Assembly (NCBI GenBank): GCA_963573305.1
Contig: OY754331.1
Span: forward strand, 15,224,868 to 15,288,867
Direction of reading: 5' to 3'
Length of the DNA: 64,000 nucleotides
DNA from: Pyrrhosoma nymphula
Taxonomy: Eukaryota; Arthropoda; Insecta; Odonata; Coenagrionidae
Under the pieces are notes generated by a model. It was not told the origin of the DNA, did no database searches, and worked only from the letters and a program-made list of their open reading frames with translations. The first letter of the stretch is position 1, and every line of letters starts with the position of its first letter. This document shows positions 34,900 to 48,100 of the stretch, piece after piece. Position numbers and translations under genes: made by a program.

Positions 34900-35275
34900 A
34901 AATTTGCACCGACTCTTCCCCGAGACGTGAGTGTGAAGGAAGGAGAAGGTTCGGTGGACGGAAAGGACAAACGAGGAAGTGAGCTTGGCACGGTTGAAGA
35001 GGAAAGGAAGCTTCTGGATGAGGCAAACTAGGTAGTTGGAAGATGTATTGAGGTCGGACGTGTGCTCAAGGCCGTGATGGAGGAGAAAATGTTGGGCAAG
35101 CGGGGAAGTGGAAGTAAAAGAAATGGCTATATGGACGTGATGAAGAAGATTAGGAAGTACGCGGAGATGAAGAAACAAATACGAGAGGTAGACATGGTTA
35201 TGCACGTGAAAAATAAGAAATATTTTCCCTGACAATCAATGAAACCTAACATTTACCGGCAGATTACTTTATGTA
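34900..35275 (+). pseudogene. LINE B family, 3' end
   Basis: Diverged copy of the C-terminal and 3' end of the LINE at 52249-54080: GTGGACGGAAAGGACAAACG, GTGATGGAGGAGAAAATGTT, GGACGTGATGAAGAAGAT and finally TTACCGGCAGATTACTTTAT with an ATGAATGAAT tail near 35270. It has many stops. It shows that the family ends with CCGG(T/C)AGATTA plus a TGAA-type repeat. Confidence 0.75.
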
Positions 35276-35289
35276 TGAATGAATTACAT

Positions 35290-36410
35290 ATGAAAGGCAC
35301 ATTTTCAAGAAATAAGGTAAGGAAAGTAGCAGGCTCATAACTACAAAAATTATAACTGAAACTACAATACGAAACAGCACAAGCGTATTGCTACTTAATA
35401 ATTATTGAACTATTTTTTATGCAAATGCAAAGGTTAATAGCGTTGTATATCGGCCCGAAAGATAGGGGAAATTTAGTGGATGTGAAATAGCAAAAATACG
35501 TTTCATATTAAATATTCCAAAACCAAAAATGGCAACAATAACGAGAAGCCCGTTTCGAGGGAACCGCACAACCGTTGCCAAGGAAAACGTTGGTACTTTC
35601 AGTATTTTCGCCGTTTGCGGAGTTTTTTTGCGTCAAGATTAGTGGATTACGCAGAATAAATAAGAGACATAATTATGGGAGGACTATGCAGTAAGTACCG
35701 TCTATTTTCATTTTATTTACCATAAACATATAAATAGAAAGAACATCTCATAATAATTTTCACTCTAGCGCAACAGATACCGGATTTCGAACAGTCCCTT
35801 TAGCAACCACCATTTTTCCAACATTTTTCGATGAATCAAATGGAAATTCATAAGTATTACTGTGACGCATGAAAATATTTCCTAAATAATGATAAAGATA
35901 AGAAGGATAACTAATGGTGTTCTAAGGAGAAAATGACAGAACCATTTTCTGAAGACATATGTGTTATGATTCCACTAGAAATGAGAAGAACTCCATTTGG
36001 TGGTACTTAGGCGAAAAAAGGTCGAACCCAGTGATGAATTCCCAAAGTTTCTTGTAATAACGCAGCGTAAACATAGGATATTTCACAGCACGGTCAATCC
36101 ATACTCATTTTCTTTGAGGATGAAGGAGGAAAGCTGTCTAGTACACGATAGGTCAGAAAAATAACGCAATGATGTTCTGTATCATTCAATCGTCAAAGTT
36201 CAGGGCGATCCATTTCGATTCAGGGGTCGTGAAGTTGATGTTTTGTCAAAACACAACTTTGACAAATTTACAGAATTGATTCTGAGTAAAACGACATGAT
36301 TTTTTGCGCCGTATGAGGTGACTGTGCGTGACAATCAAAGGTTTCCATTCCAAAAACCAACCATTTCCCTCAATGCTCATTGTGGTTGAAATTAAATATT
36401 TTCTTAAATA
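35290..36410. other. No gene recognised
   Basis: AT-rich, no supported gene or element. Confidence 0.4.
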
Positions 36411-36415
36411 TTGAA

Positions 36416-37116
36416 TCACAGTGACATAACTCTAAAATAAAAATTGACATTGCATGAAGGTTTTACGTGAGAAATCCTTCTCTTGGACACAGGCTGTTGT
36501 GGACGGAGGCGGGGAAAGAGTGAGGCTGATGAAGAGGAAGTATATGGAGCAGACAGCGAGCAGCGGGCAGATGTTGTGGAGAAGGGTGAAGATGGTTTGG
36601 ACGGCGGTGTGTGCGTTGAAGAGGAAGATGGCAGGGAAGGGGAGTACGAGGAGGAAGAGGAGGATGACGAGGGGACTTGTGAAGTAGAAGGAGCGGGCAT
36701 GGAAGCAGAAGGAGCGGGAATGGATGAAGAAGGAGCGGGCATGGAAGCAGAAGGAGCGGGAATGGATGAAGAAGGAGCGGGCATGGAAGCAGAAGGAGAG
36801 GGAATGGATGAAGAAGGAGCGGGCATGGAAGCAGAAGGAGGTGTGGATGAAGATTTGGAAGGGAACAGTGGAGACGAAGATATGGGTGTGGGGGTGGATG
36901 GGGCTTTGGAGTCAAGCGAAGAGTCGAATTTGGGGGCAATGGGGGAGGTGGGATTCGAAGATTTTTTCCGAGAATGGTGGGCAACCATCTTTTTGCCAAG
37001 AATGGTTTTGGAGCTGAGATGCTTCCTAGGATAGGAAGGACCGGACGTTCCAAATGGACGATAGCAATTTGCCGCCAAAGCCGGAGTAAGGTTCGTAATC
37101 TATTTTTTGCACTCAC
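36416..37116. other. Long overlapping open frames over a minisatellite
   Basis: Two minus-strand frames (220 and 217 residues) and one plus-strand frame (183 residues) overlap here. They are long because the central purine-rich minisatellite has no stops in any of these frames. The minus product would be Ser/Pro-rich (repeats of SMPAPSSSIPAPSA) with a basic N-terminus (KKMVAHHSRKK); the plus product would be very acidic (EGAGMEAEGAGMDE). The non-repetitive ends of the 220-residue minus frame make it the likelier protein if any is real. I recognise no family. Confidence 0.25.
36691..36837. repeat. 21-bp minisatellite, seven units, 42-bp higher order
   Basis: Seven contiguous 21-bp units alternate between GAGCGGGCATGGAAGCAGAAG and a GAATGGATGAAGAAG-ending version, so the higher-order period is 42 bp. 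Unit 6 has GAGAGG instead of GAGCGG. The length is a multiple of three, so frames are preserved. Confidence 0.96.
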
Positions 37117-37129
37117 TGTGGCCCCCTTG

Positions 37130-39145
37130 CTAATTTGCTAATAGAAGATGAAATAACCTCCATATTTTCTATGATGTATCCTAAATTCATTCCTTTAAAA
37201 CATTACCACTAACGCACACAGCACTGACTGCATCCCCTTGGCAGGCTGGCTAATCTACTATTGGTATCCTGAGAATCTCGCGAACTTTATCAACTGCCTT
37301 CCCGCATTCATTCCAACGTCCACTTCTTCCTCCGTTTCTGTGACCAGATTTCGAGGAGGAGCGTATTATGTCATTATGACATTATATCTCAAATTTTATT
37401 TTAAATTCTCGCCAATCTCCCGCAGCAACTTAAAACGAAATTTATTGTGAGGGAAGCGTGACACGGAAATAGTTCAAACTTTTAAAATAATCAATTCACT
37501 CTTGCAAATATGTGACGTGAAAGGCATTTTGCATTTGAAATTAGTGAATTTCTAATTAAAATTCGATTCACGCAATAAGCCAATGACTCCATGTATTTTT
37601 CCTTGCTAACTTGAAAAATATCTATTTTTGAAAATACACTAAAACAAAGTGAGGCGATATGCATCGAAACCTTTTCGTTTTGCGGAAGTATTTTTTTTAA
37701 TTTGCCATGAAATTGTGATACAGCGCTAGTAGCACGCTATGGCCTCCTGTTTAAACCAAGTTTGACTTACAATTAGTTTGACAGTAGCGCGAAAGATATT
37801 GCTATAGTACTCTAAATTTAGTTCTCCAAAAATACTTCTGCATCTCTACCTATCTCTACATCTACCTCAATATCTCTACCTCAGCTCTGCAAACCTGTAC
37901 ATTGACATGGTTAGCGTTAAAAAATATTTTTCTCATTTTTTATTCCACAAATTACTGAGGTCGAGAGGCCTCGCAGCGGTTTCACCTCGAGCGTAAATGA
38001 AATCTTCCACGTTTCCTTTTTTTTAACTTACCGACCACGTATCGTCTCACAGCTTATTTCGGTCTTCTGTTTCAGTGCAAGTTTTGATCAAGTTCAGAAT
38101 GGGATTGGAAATAAAAAGACGCCAAGTTATGATAGTGGAGTCATCTTCCATGGGACGATTGGCATGAAGTGTTGAACCAGGTGTCTTGCGGCGCAAATTT
38201 GGTTACCACGCCTATAGGCAATGTTCTCTTCAGAGATGCCAGTGAGCGATGAGCTACGGGCACTTTAGAATCTATATTTTGTATACATGTATTTTAGCAA
38301 ACAAAAAAAAATTCTTTCATTTCCAAATTTCTTTGGGAAAATTTAATTTCATATCTATGAATATTCTGACCGTTAACGCAATTTTTTCCATCTATCAATC
38401 AAGGCCATGTCCCCACAAAGCCCGCCGAGCGTAATAAAAAGTAAATAATATGTATAAAAATGTACAATAATGGAATAAAAAGCTCTTACCTCTGTGAAAT
38501 TACATTTAATTCTATGAAAAACATTATTTTTAAGAATTTTATTAATAACTCAACACCTGGTTATTTCCATCATGGATTAATGTCAATAAATATACTGCGA
38601 CAGATAGCGACCTCGTAAAATTCCAACTTGAACACCCGCCTCAGCCACTATAAAAAGACAAACGAAAATCAAACCGCAAAATCAATGTGGATTCCTTTGA
38701 CCAACGTGACAGAATTTCAATGTTTAGTTCATGAAATCTATTCGATATCCAAATACAGTCTGTTGTGTGTCGCGAATTAAAATAGGCATTAAACTCTAAA
38801 ACTAGTTCACTTAGTCCAATGCAGTAAGATATTCCAAGACGATTTATTGGTCTTATAATATGGTGTGTTGCCTATACTTCAACAACAGCTGATCAAGTTT
38901 TTCCGGTTGACGGAAACGATAGGGTGATAGGGTTGACCATGTAAATAACGGGGATGATGGTGATTAAGTTTAATTAATTATTTTGTCGTGGCCACTGTAC
39001 TAACGATCCTTTTTTATTTCGCCTAATTGTGCCGTATTACTCGGCTACGTGAACAAGAAATGTGCATAGCGTCGTTGATTCAGCCTCAATAAATACATGC
39101 TCAAGTATAATTGTCTGTCGTAGATGTAATAGAATAAGTTTATCC
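37130..39145. other. Upstream flank of the WBP1/VOPP1-like gene
   Basis: No coding feature. Includes a CTCTACC/CATCTACC microsatellite-like run at about 37845-37885. The promoter and 5' untranslated exons of the downstream gene should lie here, but no TATA box or initiator can be picked with confidence. A stop codon in the coding frame lies at 39050-39052, so the coding region cannot start further upstream in that frame. Confidence 0.35.
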
Positions 39146-42100
39146 ATGGCGCGTTCAGTGTGTTCTACTGTCGGAATCATCTGGACTATAATATCGCTGT
39201 GTTTTGGCGTCGTAAGTAAAATGATCAGCTGGAAATTTCTTGGCTCTTTCTTCAAATGAAAAATATATCTCTCTGTCGTGCAATATGTTCATAAATAACG
39301 ATAAATTACTTATTATAGGCGCTAGCTTATTATTGTGAATGGAACTTGTGTACTCCAGATGAATATTGCTGCGGTGATAATTATTGCTGCAACTCGGTGT
39401 ACAGTCTTTGGTATTTCTGGTGAGCAGTGATGAGCTGGTTAATTATGGCAATATGTTTGATACTCTCTCCCATTGTGTTGATTCTCCTAAATGTTTCATT
39501 CTAGGGCTGGAATCGTGATTCTTGCTATCATGCTCTGGTCTTGTGGTGGTGGACTTCTGCGTTACTGCTTTGCTCTGAGGTCAAAGATAGCTGTAAAACC
39601 GGTAAGAACTATTTTTATTGACCAGCTTTGGTCCAGTCTATAACATCAGCATCTAAGCGCCTTAATAACTCGCAATAAAAGGTTGGACATAAGAGCAAAT
39701 TACGACCTAGGCGATGACCAGTTTGGGTATAAGAAGGGGAGCGCAGCTCAGGATGTTTTTGCTTGTTTCATTTATGTGAAAAGGGCACTTCACTGAGTGA
39801 ATTGGGAAAACGTGTAAATGTACTAATACAAAGCTTTCACATGGCCCTGGTGAGGTTGTCTGATGGAGAATCTGGATGGACTAAAATATAGGTAGTGAAT
39901 TAAAGTAAGGTTGACCATTGTCACTTGTGCTTTGTAACATTTAGGCGTAGGAAATAATAAGAGAGGTATGGGAAGAGCTAGACGAGGGAATAAAAGTAGG
40001 ACAGCTGATAAAGTTGATTAGATTTGTAGATGACAAGATGTTGCCAAATCGAAGATCCAAAGTATTGCAAGGTTTTGGTAGACATATTATAAAATCAGTT
40101 TCGGAAGTACAGAATGAAGATTAATCATATCTAAATAAAAGCAATCTGATTTGCTCGGACAAATAAAGTGAGGATATAAATTTATGTAAGAGGGCACTAA
40201 CTCGAGCAAGTAGAACAATGAAATTACTTGAGTATAAGGTTGAAGGAAAACAAGTTTCGTAACATAAATATCAGGAGGAGAATTTCACTCACAAAAGAGG
40301 CATTCAGCTATACGAGGGAGCTAATGATGGGATCAACCTTGTGAAGGAATGTAAAGAAAAGATTGGTGGAGAAGTTCATACAGAGTGTAGTGTTGTGCAA
40401 GAACATGAACTCTAAGAAAAAAGGATAGGCCTCAGGTGTTTCAGGTGTGGAGGAGAATGGAGAAAGTGTGGTGGACAGAGAGGAAAATAAATGAGTAAGT
40501 GTTTGGTATGGTGGGTGAGGAGAGGTAACTTTCGGAGGAGAATAGGAGGCAGAGTAGGTGGTTAGAACAGGTTATGGGAGGTGAAAGAATGTTGAAGGCC
40601 ATGGAAGAAGGGAGGATATTGGGTAAATTAAGAAAGCAATAGAAAGTGGGCAGGCTTTTGGATGCCATGAAGAGATGCAGAATGTATCCTGGCAGATGAA
40701 GAAAGATATCATATTATAGATAGAGGTCTAATCCTGTAAAAATCTTCATTAAATTTTACTCTCATCCATTTAACTCTTTGAGTGTGGACCAAGTTAGACT
40801 TAGCTTGCCATCCATGATAGGGGCAGAGTACATCAATGGAAGTGTACCATAAAAAATTTAAGTGTGTCTTTAAAAACTTTTCTGCTGTGATGGAAAAATA
40901 AAGTCCATGAAGTTCCAAAGCCCAGTCTTTAAACCTACCTAGCTAGAGTAGACGATCCTTGAAGCCTCTGATGTGTGTAGGCTATTTCAAATGCCTTTGA
41001 AGTGTGGTTGGAAATCCATAGTTATATTATAGGCTTTAATATTTTATTGACTCAAAACCTGGCATTCCTACTTTTAATTGAGCAGATTAATTTCTCTTAT
41101 CATGAATCTGGTTGACTCTGTGATCTTGCTTCTTTTCAGGCTTCCAACTATGTGCCTTTGCCAAGTGATCCATCGGTTACAGATGATTTGCAACAATTCC
41201 ATGTAAGAATACATAGTTAATTCATACCCATCTCTTATTCATATTTGAGATCGCTTGTCATCAGTTACAGACTCTTGAGCAGTGGCGGATACATATGGGG
41301 GGTGCGGGGGGCACGCGCCCCCCCCTTGGTGGGCCGCCCGCGCCGTCCCGGCCAGTCAGCCCGCACGCTATTCGTTCGTGTCTTTCGTCATTCGACTCTG
41401 AGTCGAGTTATCGAGTAGTTGTACTTTCTTATGTAGCACGCGCGCGCGTCATCATATTTTATACGTTTGTCTGGCACATAGATAGCTAACCTACGAGAAA
41501 AGTCGCGGCCATTCTAGTGATAACGATTCGGTATTCTGTCAGGCATTTGTTCGAGAAAAGTCGCGAATATTCTTCTGTTTGTATTTGTTCACACTCCTTA
41601 AAAGTCTGGAAGCGAACATTCTGGCACCGAATGTTCTTGAAACAACCGAGCTACATATATAAGGGAAGCAGAGTCGCTGCCAGGCGGTCAGTTTGAAAGC
41701 TACAATTGTCTTGATAACTTGCCCCCCCCTTGATTTTTTTCTGTATCCGCCACTGCTCTTGAGACCTATTTGATACTACTGTTTTTGCATTATCCATATC
41801 TGTGACACCTACCCAGTCATCAAGCTTTGAACACTGCATCTAAGCTCCTCTGGTTATAGGTGTAGTAATTGTTTAGCTACCTGCATAGATGTTTTGTCAT
41901 TTTGCTCAGCTAGTTCAGGAACGTGCCTGGAGTTAATTTTGTCAATCACAGAATTTCAATCAATTTCTCTATTAGTCCCTTACAAACTGTTCCTTTGTCA
42001 TTGAATATTGACAAAAATGCTGCCCAAAAAATAGAATAGAAAATTATTTCAATGGTTTCTGGCTCAACTTTGTGGAAGTTCATTTTCGCAAATGAAAAGA

Positions 42101-45100
42101 AAACTTTGTTTTATTCCACCAATTTATTTTACGGTACGACTAGTTTTGACGCAGTGGCATCATCTTCTGGTACAAATAAGTAAAGGTAATTGTGTGAAAT
42201 TCACAGTGAAAAAATCATTCGCCTGGACTGGGATTCGAACCCAGACCCCTTGATTTCGCGCCGAGTGCTCTACCAGTTAAACTACCCAGGCGTCATCTCT
42301 CACTGTGAATTTTATGGAGGCTTTAAGGAGCAAGATGTCTTCACAGGTACCGTGCATACAATGCCAAAGTACCCATGTGCGAACGCTAAGTGCTACTGTC
42401 CACGAGGTAAAGCAAAACTTTAAACACAAAGGTGTTTACTTTGACAAATTCAAAGAACTGCGGAGTGGTAGATCACTCAGTGCGAAATCGGGGGGTCTGG
42501 GTTCGAATCCCAGTCCAGGCGAATGATTTTTTCACTGTGAATTTCACACAATTGTGTGACCACTAGTGGGTGACTCCGTTAAAGTTACTGCGTGGCCAGT
42601 TCCGCAGTTCTTTGAAGTAAAGGTAAATTCATGATGCATATATAGGGGGAGGACGGGTAAAATGGCCACTCTTTTGTTTGATTATTTTTTTGATACTTTT
42701 TTTATAGTCAATGTTATTGAAACACATACCTAAATGTACCATAGTATTAAAGTTTCAGGTGAACATGTGTTTTTCGCGCATTTTTATTATTCAAAGTTTA
42801 CACAATAGTTAGTTTTAAGAAATACAAAATGGCCACTTTACCCTCCTAGGTCGTGCAAAGTGGCCAACGCCTGGAAACTACCCACCTGACAAATTTAAGC
42901 ATAATACATGTATGTATACAGGTATGGATAATAAAATGAACTACACTTGCCTCAGATTTAGTATTTAATCTGTTTGTGTTTATTGCTGTCAATACAGATT
43001 AAGTTAAGTTGTACATAATGACCTCAAAAACAAAAATTAAGTAAATATGGCCAATTATCAAATTGTTTTTGTCTTTTAATAAGTGGGCAAACAAAAGATA
43101 AGATGAAGACTTACTAGAATATAAACAAGAAGTTGTTGATGTCACTCGATGTTAACATATTTTTTACAAAATTCACATTGAAACTCGTCATCATCCTCTT
43201 CAACCCTAGCACACTCTTGGTGAGCCCATTCCTTGCACAGAGTACATTGAATCCAACCTTCATTGTCTCTTGATTTAGAAAAAAGTTCATTGCAATAGAA
43301 ACATACACAATCATCTTCTTGCTCCCGAAGTTCTTGTTCTTCTTCAAAATAAGTTGTCCATTTAGTTGAAGAGTTTTCTTAGGTTGTTGACTACGTTTTT
43401 TGTTAGGAATATTTTTTTTGTCCTCAATCCTCTTTCTCTTTTTTTCTTCTCCCTCCTGTCGCTTTTGTACTTCTTCCAACAATTCATTTTTGTAAGGACT
43501 AGCTGTAATGATAGCTGTCTTTCCTTTTTTCCTGTGTTGTCTTCTTTTCTTCATCAGGGTTTGTTTTGTCAAAGGAATTATATCTCTTGGAGTTAGGTAC
43601 TGCAGAGGAACTCCAATTTAAACCAATGGGTCCAGCAACTGCCAAATCTCTACTATCAGGTGAATTAACTTGCTCTATTTCACTCACATTTCCACCACTG
43701 CGCCCAGGATTGACCATTGCTTCTCATCCTTTTTCACGTCCTTCCGTTGCATCGCCAGGGTTAGCTTCAGTTTTGCTATATTTTTGGCTGGCGCCTATGT
43801 TGCAGTTGTTCAACGGAATGTCAGACACATCATTAGGAAGGAAGTCAGCATCGCAAAGCACATCAGGGTTTTTAGGAAAAATCCCACATTTGCTAAATCC
43901 ATTAATAGCTGTTGTAGGCACAGCTGCTCACGTAAAAGCCTCGCCAAGAAGTCTGCTAATTTGAAATTGTGTGATGGCCCTTTCAGGGTTATTTCTGAGG
44001 AACTTCTCACATTCTTGGCTGTAGTACGCCTTTAAGGGCGCCATCAAAGATACGTCTAAAGGTTGCAACTTATGGCTGCAATGAGGAGGCAAACATATCA
44101 CAGTTGTGTGATTTTCCTTAGCTTTGTTGATAAAATCAATACTCTTAGTGTGGGTGGCATGTCCATCTAAAATGAGAAGCACTGGGGATCCTGCTTAAGG
44201 TTTGGTATGGTTTAAGACATGGTCAAACCATTTTAATAAAATATCCGTATTCCTTTCAAAGCAAATACTTTTGAGTTTCTACTTTGAACCATTAAAACTT
44301 CTGTTTCATCACAGTTTTGTATTTTGTGAGCTGGAAACAAATGTTCATCTTGAACTGTTTTCAAGATATAAAAAAATTTTGTTACATTACTTTTGTTAAA
44401 GCCTTGAGCCCTTGCAAGGGAAGTAGCTTCAGGAGCTCTCAAACTGATCTTAGAATGCCTTCTTTTGAACCCCACGACCCAATCCTTGCCAGTCATCTTC
44501 TTCTCATGGTTGAACGTATGAGGGATGGTGTTTTTTTTCTGCAAGAATGTACTTGGCGTAGCATAAGTCATTTTGTGTAACTCCATAAAATCGTCTTTCC
44601 ATATCAATAATGAAATCGCAAAGTTCCTGTTCTTGTTCATCGGGAAATACCTTTCTGTATTTTCCAAGAATTTTTTTCTCATCAATCCCATCATGATTCT
44701 TCTCAAGGACTCTTCTTTTCAGAGTGTTTCTTGGGACGTTAAACTGTTTTGCAGCGGTTGCAAATGGCTTGTTGTCTCTCTTTACAGCTAACATAGCTCG
44801 TTTCATTGACTCTTGAGTCCCATGACTAGAGATGGGCCACTCTGAAAAATGCCTTGGTAATTTTCGTAAATTAACGCAGTATTTTTTTGTAATTTACTGC
44901 GTCCCTTGTAAATTACCGTAATTTTCTAGATAATTCACCTATTTGAGATGATTTTTCATACAGATAATTTCCCAACATGTTCTTTTAAGCCAAGTTCACA
45001 TTTCCTACGTGTTTAATAATAAATTGAGGCATGTACAACTCATTTTTGGAATATTTTACTTACATTATAACATAATAAGATTAAAGCTTTAGAATATTCT

Positions 45101-48100
45101 TCTTGAAAATTTCTTATACTTAGACAAAAGAAAGCCAGATTGCGTGTTGCTGCCGTAGTTCTTTTTACAATTTAAAAAATTTCTAATAGATTAATGTTGT
45201 ATTAGGTATAATTTAAACATGGTTATTCCCTTCTTATTGCTATTGGTTTTCTTATTTAATCATACATTTGCTGTATAATACTTAAAACTAAAAAATACAG
45301 GAAAATTATAGTAATTTTCCCATCTCTACCCATGACTGCTGGTTAGATTTTCTTTTACATTTCTATGGCATCTTGAAATGACCTGTAACAATATCAAACC
45401 TGTCAGAATCAAATATGCATGCAAATGACAACAGTGGCCACTTTACCAAGAAAGACGCCATTACTAAAACAGGCGTCTATAAAATAACCTGAATGACACA
45501 GCAATTTTGAACAAACAACAGTTAAAAAGATGAAATGAAAACGATCTAGCAGTACTATTGCCAATAGTTATAGCTCTCATTATCATTTAGCAATATTAAT
45601 AAATATTTGTCACTTACCAAAACTCAGAGATGCAGAAAACAAAAACTAGTGCGCTGTGCTAAAACTGTGTAACATATCTCGTCCAAAGTCACAGACGACA
45701 CTGAGGTAGTACCTGGCAACTATTTAACTCTATTCCCACATGAGTGCAGCAGTATGAAGTCAAATGACCACTTCACCCACCCTAGCCTCTTTGCACGCCC
45801 TTCCTACCAACCATAGTTGGGAAAGTAACAAAAAAAATTAATTGATTAAATCGGGGAAAAAAGGGCGGCTTATATTCTGAGAAATACGGTATATATGTTT
45901 GAGAAGTAGGTGGGGTAAGCATAACGAAGGAGGCAGGAGGTGGGGACTTATTGGACTATTACCATTCATCTGATTTTAATTTTCATATTTTACATGTTAT
46001 TTGACAAAGGTGCTAAATTGGATTTCATGAAAAATTTTGAAATTGGGGCATTTCAAAATATGAATGGGGAAAAAATTTTTTTCGAAAAAACCCTAAAACC
46101 TTTTTCGAAAACCCTGACCTTGCTCCTTAAACATAAGTCCCCACCTTCTGCCTCCTTCGTTATGCTTACCCCACCTACTTTTCAAACATATTTACCGTAT
46201 TTCTACGAATATAAGCCACACTTTTTCTCCTGATTTTGCTGCCTCAAAATCTGGGTGCAGCTTATATTCGAGGTGCGGCTTAAATTCGAGAACTTTCATA
46301 AAAAATCGTAAGAATGACCGATTTGAGCAAACCAGCCATTTGGATTCACGAGGACGCCAGCTAAACTCGCCTAAGCCACGGGTCAAGTAAGAAATAGCAT
46401 TGAAAAGGGTCAAATTGGTGCACAATTTATTCATATATTAAAGGATAATATAGGTAACATTGTGTCACAGTTACATAGGTAATGTAAAAACAGATATAAA
46501 TTCTAATGCCTAATGGTGTAGGTAGTACGGGATGCACTAAAAAGGGTTCGGCTTAAATTCGTGTATTAAACTTTTTTCCCTGTTTGAGACCCCAAAAATG
46601 GGGTGCGGCTAGAGATGGGTCACTTTGAAAATTACCACGGTAATTTTCGTAAATTACCATGGTATTTTTCGTAATTTACCGCACCCCTTGAAAATTACCG
46701 TAATTTTCGGTAATTTTCTAGATAATTCACCCATGTTTGAGACAATTTTTCATACAGATAAATTCCCAACATGTTCTTTTAAGCCAATTCCACATTTCTG
46801 ACGTGTTTAATTATAAATTGAGGAATGTTCAACTCATTTTGGCATATTTTACTTAAATTATAACATTATTGAGTAATTATTAGTAGAATATTCTTCTTTA
46901 AAATTTCTCATACTTTGACAAAAGAAAGTCACATTGCGTGTTGCTGCCGTATTTCTTTTTACAATTTTGAGAATTTCTAATAAGTTAATGCTGCATTAGG
47001 TATGTTTTAAACATCGTATCCTCTCCCTTTCGCTATTGGCATTCTTATTTAACCATACATTTTCTGTTTAGTGCTTAAAACTGAAAATTACTGGAAAATT
47101 ACGGTAATTTTCAAAAATTACCGTAATTTACCGTGGTAATTTACCTCTGATGAAAATTACGGTAATTTACCCATCTCTAGGTGCGGCTTATATTCGGAGA
47201 AATACGGTATGTCAGACAAACTGCTCACTCTGTCTCCTCTTGAAAATGACGTGAAATCGTTGAAACTGGTCAAGGTGCAATAAAAATAAGTGTGGAAAAT
47301 ACAAAGTGTTATCTTTGATTTACTCCTTCAATATCGTCCCTTAAAAATAAGTTAAGGAGATTAAATATTGACAGCGCTTTTTATTCAGTTAACGAATATT
47401 GTTACAGATAATGTATAATTTTAATGATTTTATTATGTATTAATATTACTTGCATTTGTGTAATGGTAATAATACGTTTTATTGGTCAAAAGTATTCAGA
47501 AAATACACAGACCTCGCCAGGAAAAATTTCAAGGGTACATAAATATACAAGAAAAAGTACACATAATTACAGTTTATCAGACTTTTCAGAATATAATATC
47601 ACAAGTGTTCTGCGTGAAAAACTCACCAACAGAATACAATGCACGTGATGCTAGCAGTGAGTGAATTGCGCTCTAGAATTTAGTCAAGCAAGTCATACTG
47701 GCTGAAATGGGTAGATGATTAAAAAGTCTGATACCTAAATTATCCAGAGAATATTGGGTTTTAGTTAACCTGCATTGGTATAGGGATAAGAGATTATTAT
47801 TTCTTGTGCTGTAGTTGTAGGTTGCACATCTTGTAGGGAAGAGATCAAGATTTTCTTTCACATAAATCAACACTTTGTACACACAAATACTATAAACCGT
47901 TAAAATTTTCCATTTTATGAACAGTGGGCAACAATCAGCTGTATTCATGTACCTACTCGCATTTCATTTGGCTGGTCTTATACTCGTGTCCTGTGACTAA
48001 TAAATAATAATAATGTGTCATTTGAAGCCCTATCCTTTCTCCTCCGTGGGTAAATCATTTTTTATGTTCTGCAAGTGTTAACTCACAGTTAATTTTTTTT

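Larger units (their letters stand above)
42192..42549. repeat. Inverted pair of tRNA-like sequences (locus 2)
   Basis: Arms 42192-42262 and 42480-42549 are reverse complements, each holding the T-arm/3' half of a tRNA-like head plus an identical outer block (GCGAATGATTTTTTCACTGTGAA to CACAC). The heads face each other (left on the minus strand, right on the plus strand), and both have the canonical B box GGTTCGAATCC. The centre contains a decayed CAGGTACCGTGCATACAATG stretch. Same geometry as locus 1 at 4663-4867. Confidence 0.82.
42645..45782 (-). mobile_element. pogo/Tigger-type element in intron 4
   Basis: Left end TA then GGGGGAGGACGGGTAAAATGG; right end, reverse-complemented, TA then GGGTGGGTGAAGTGGTCATT. 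The two termini share GGGTRAARTGGYCA after a small gap. TA lies at both edges (42643-42644, 45783-45784), as expected for Tc1/mariner/pogo elements. It carries a decayed transposase on the minus strand and is split by a 502-bp hAT MITE. Length without the MITE is about 2.63 kb. Confidence 0.8.

Noticed and set aside
36483..37034. Acidic 183-residue protein gene on the plus strand
   Set aside because: Open length is explained by a stop-free minisatellite; the opposite-strand frame is longer and at least as plausible.
42220..42292. A functional tRNA gene
   Set aside because: The acceptor stem and B box are good, but the anticodon stem is imperfect, the base before the triplet is not U, and the paired inverted copy and outer tail indicate a repeat.
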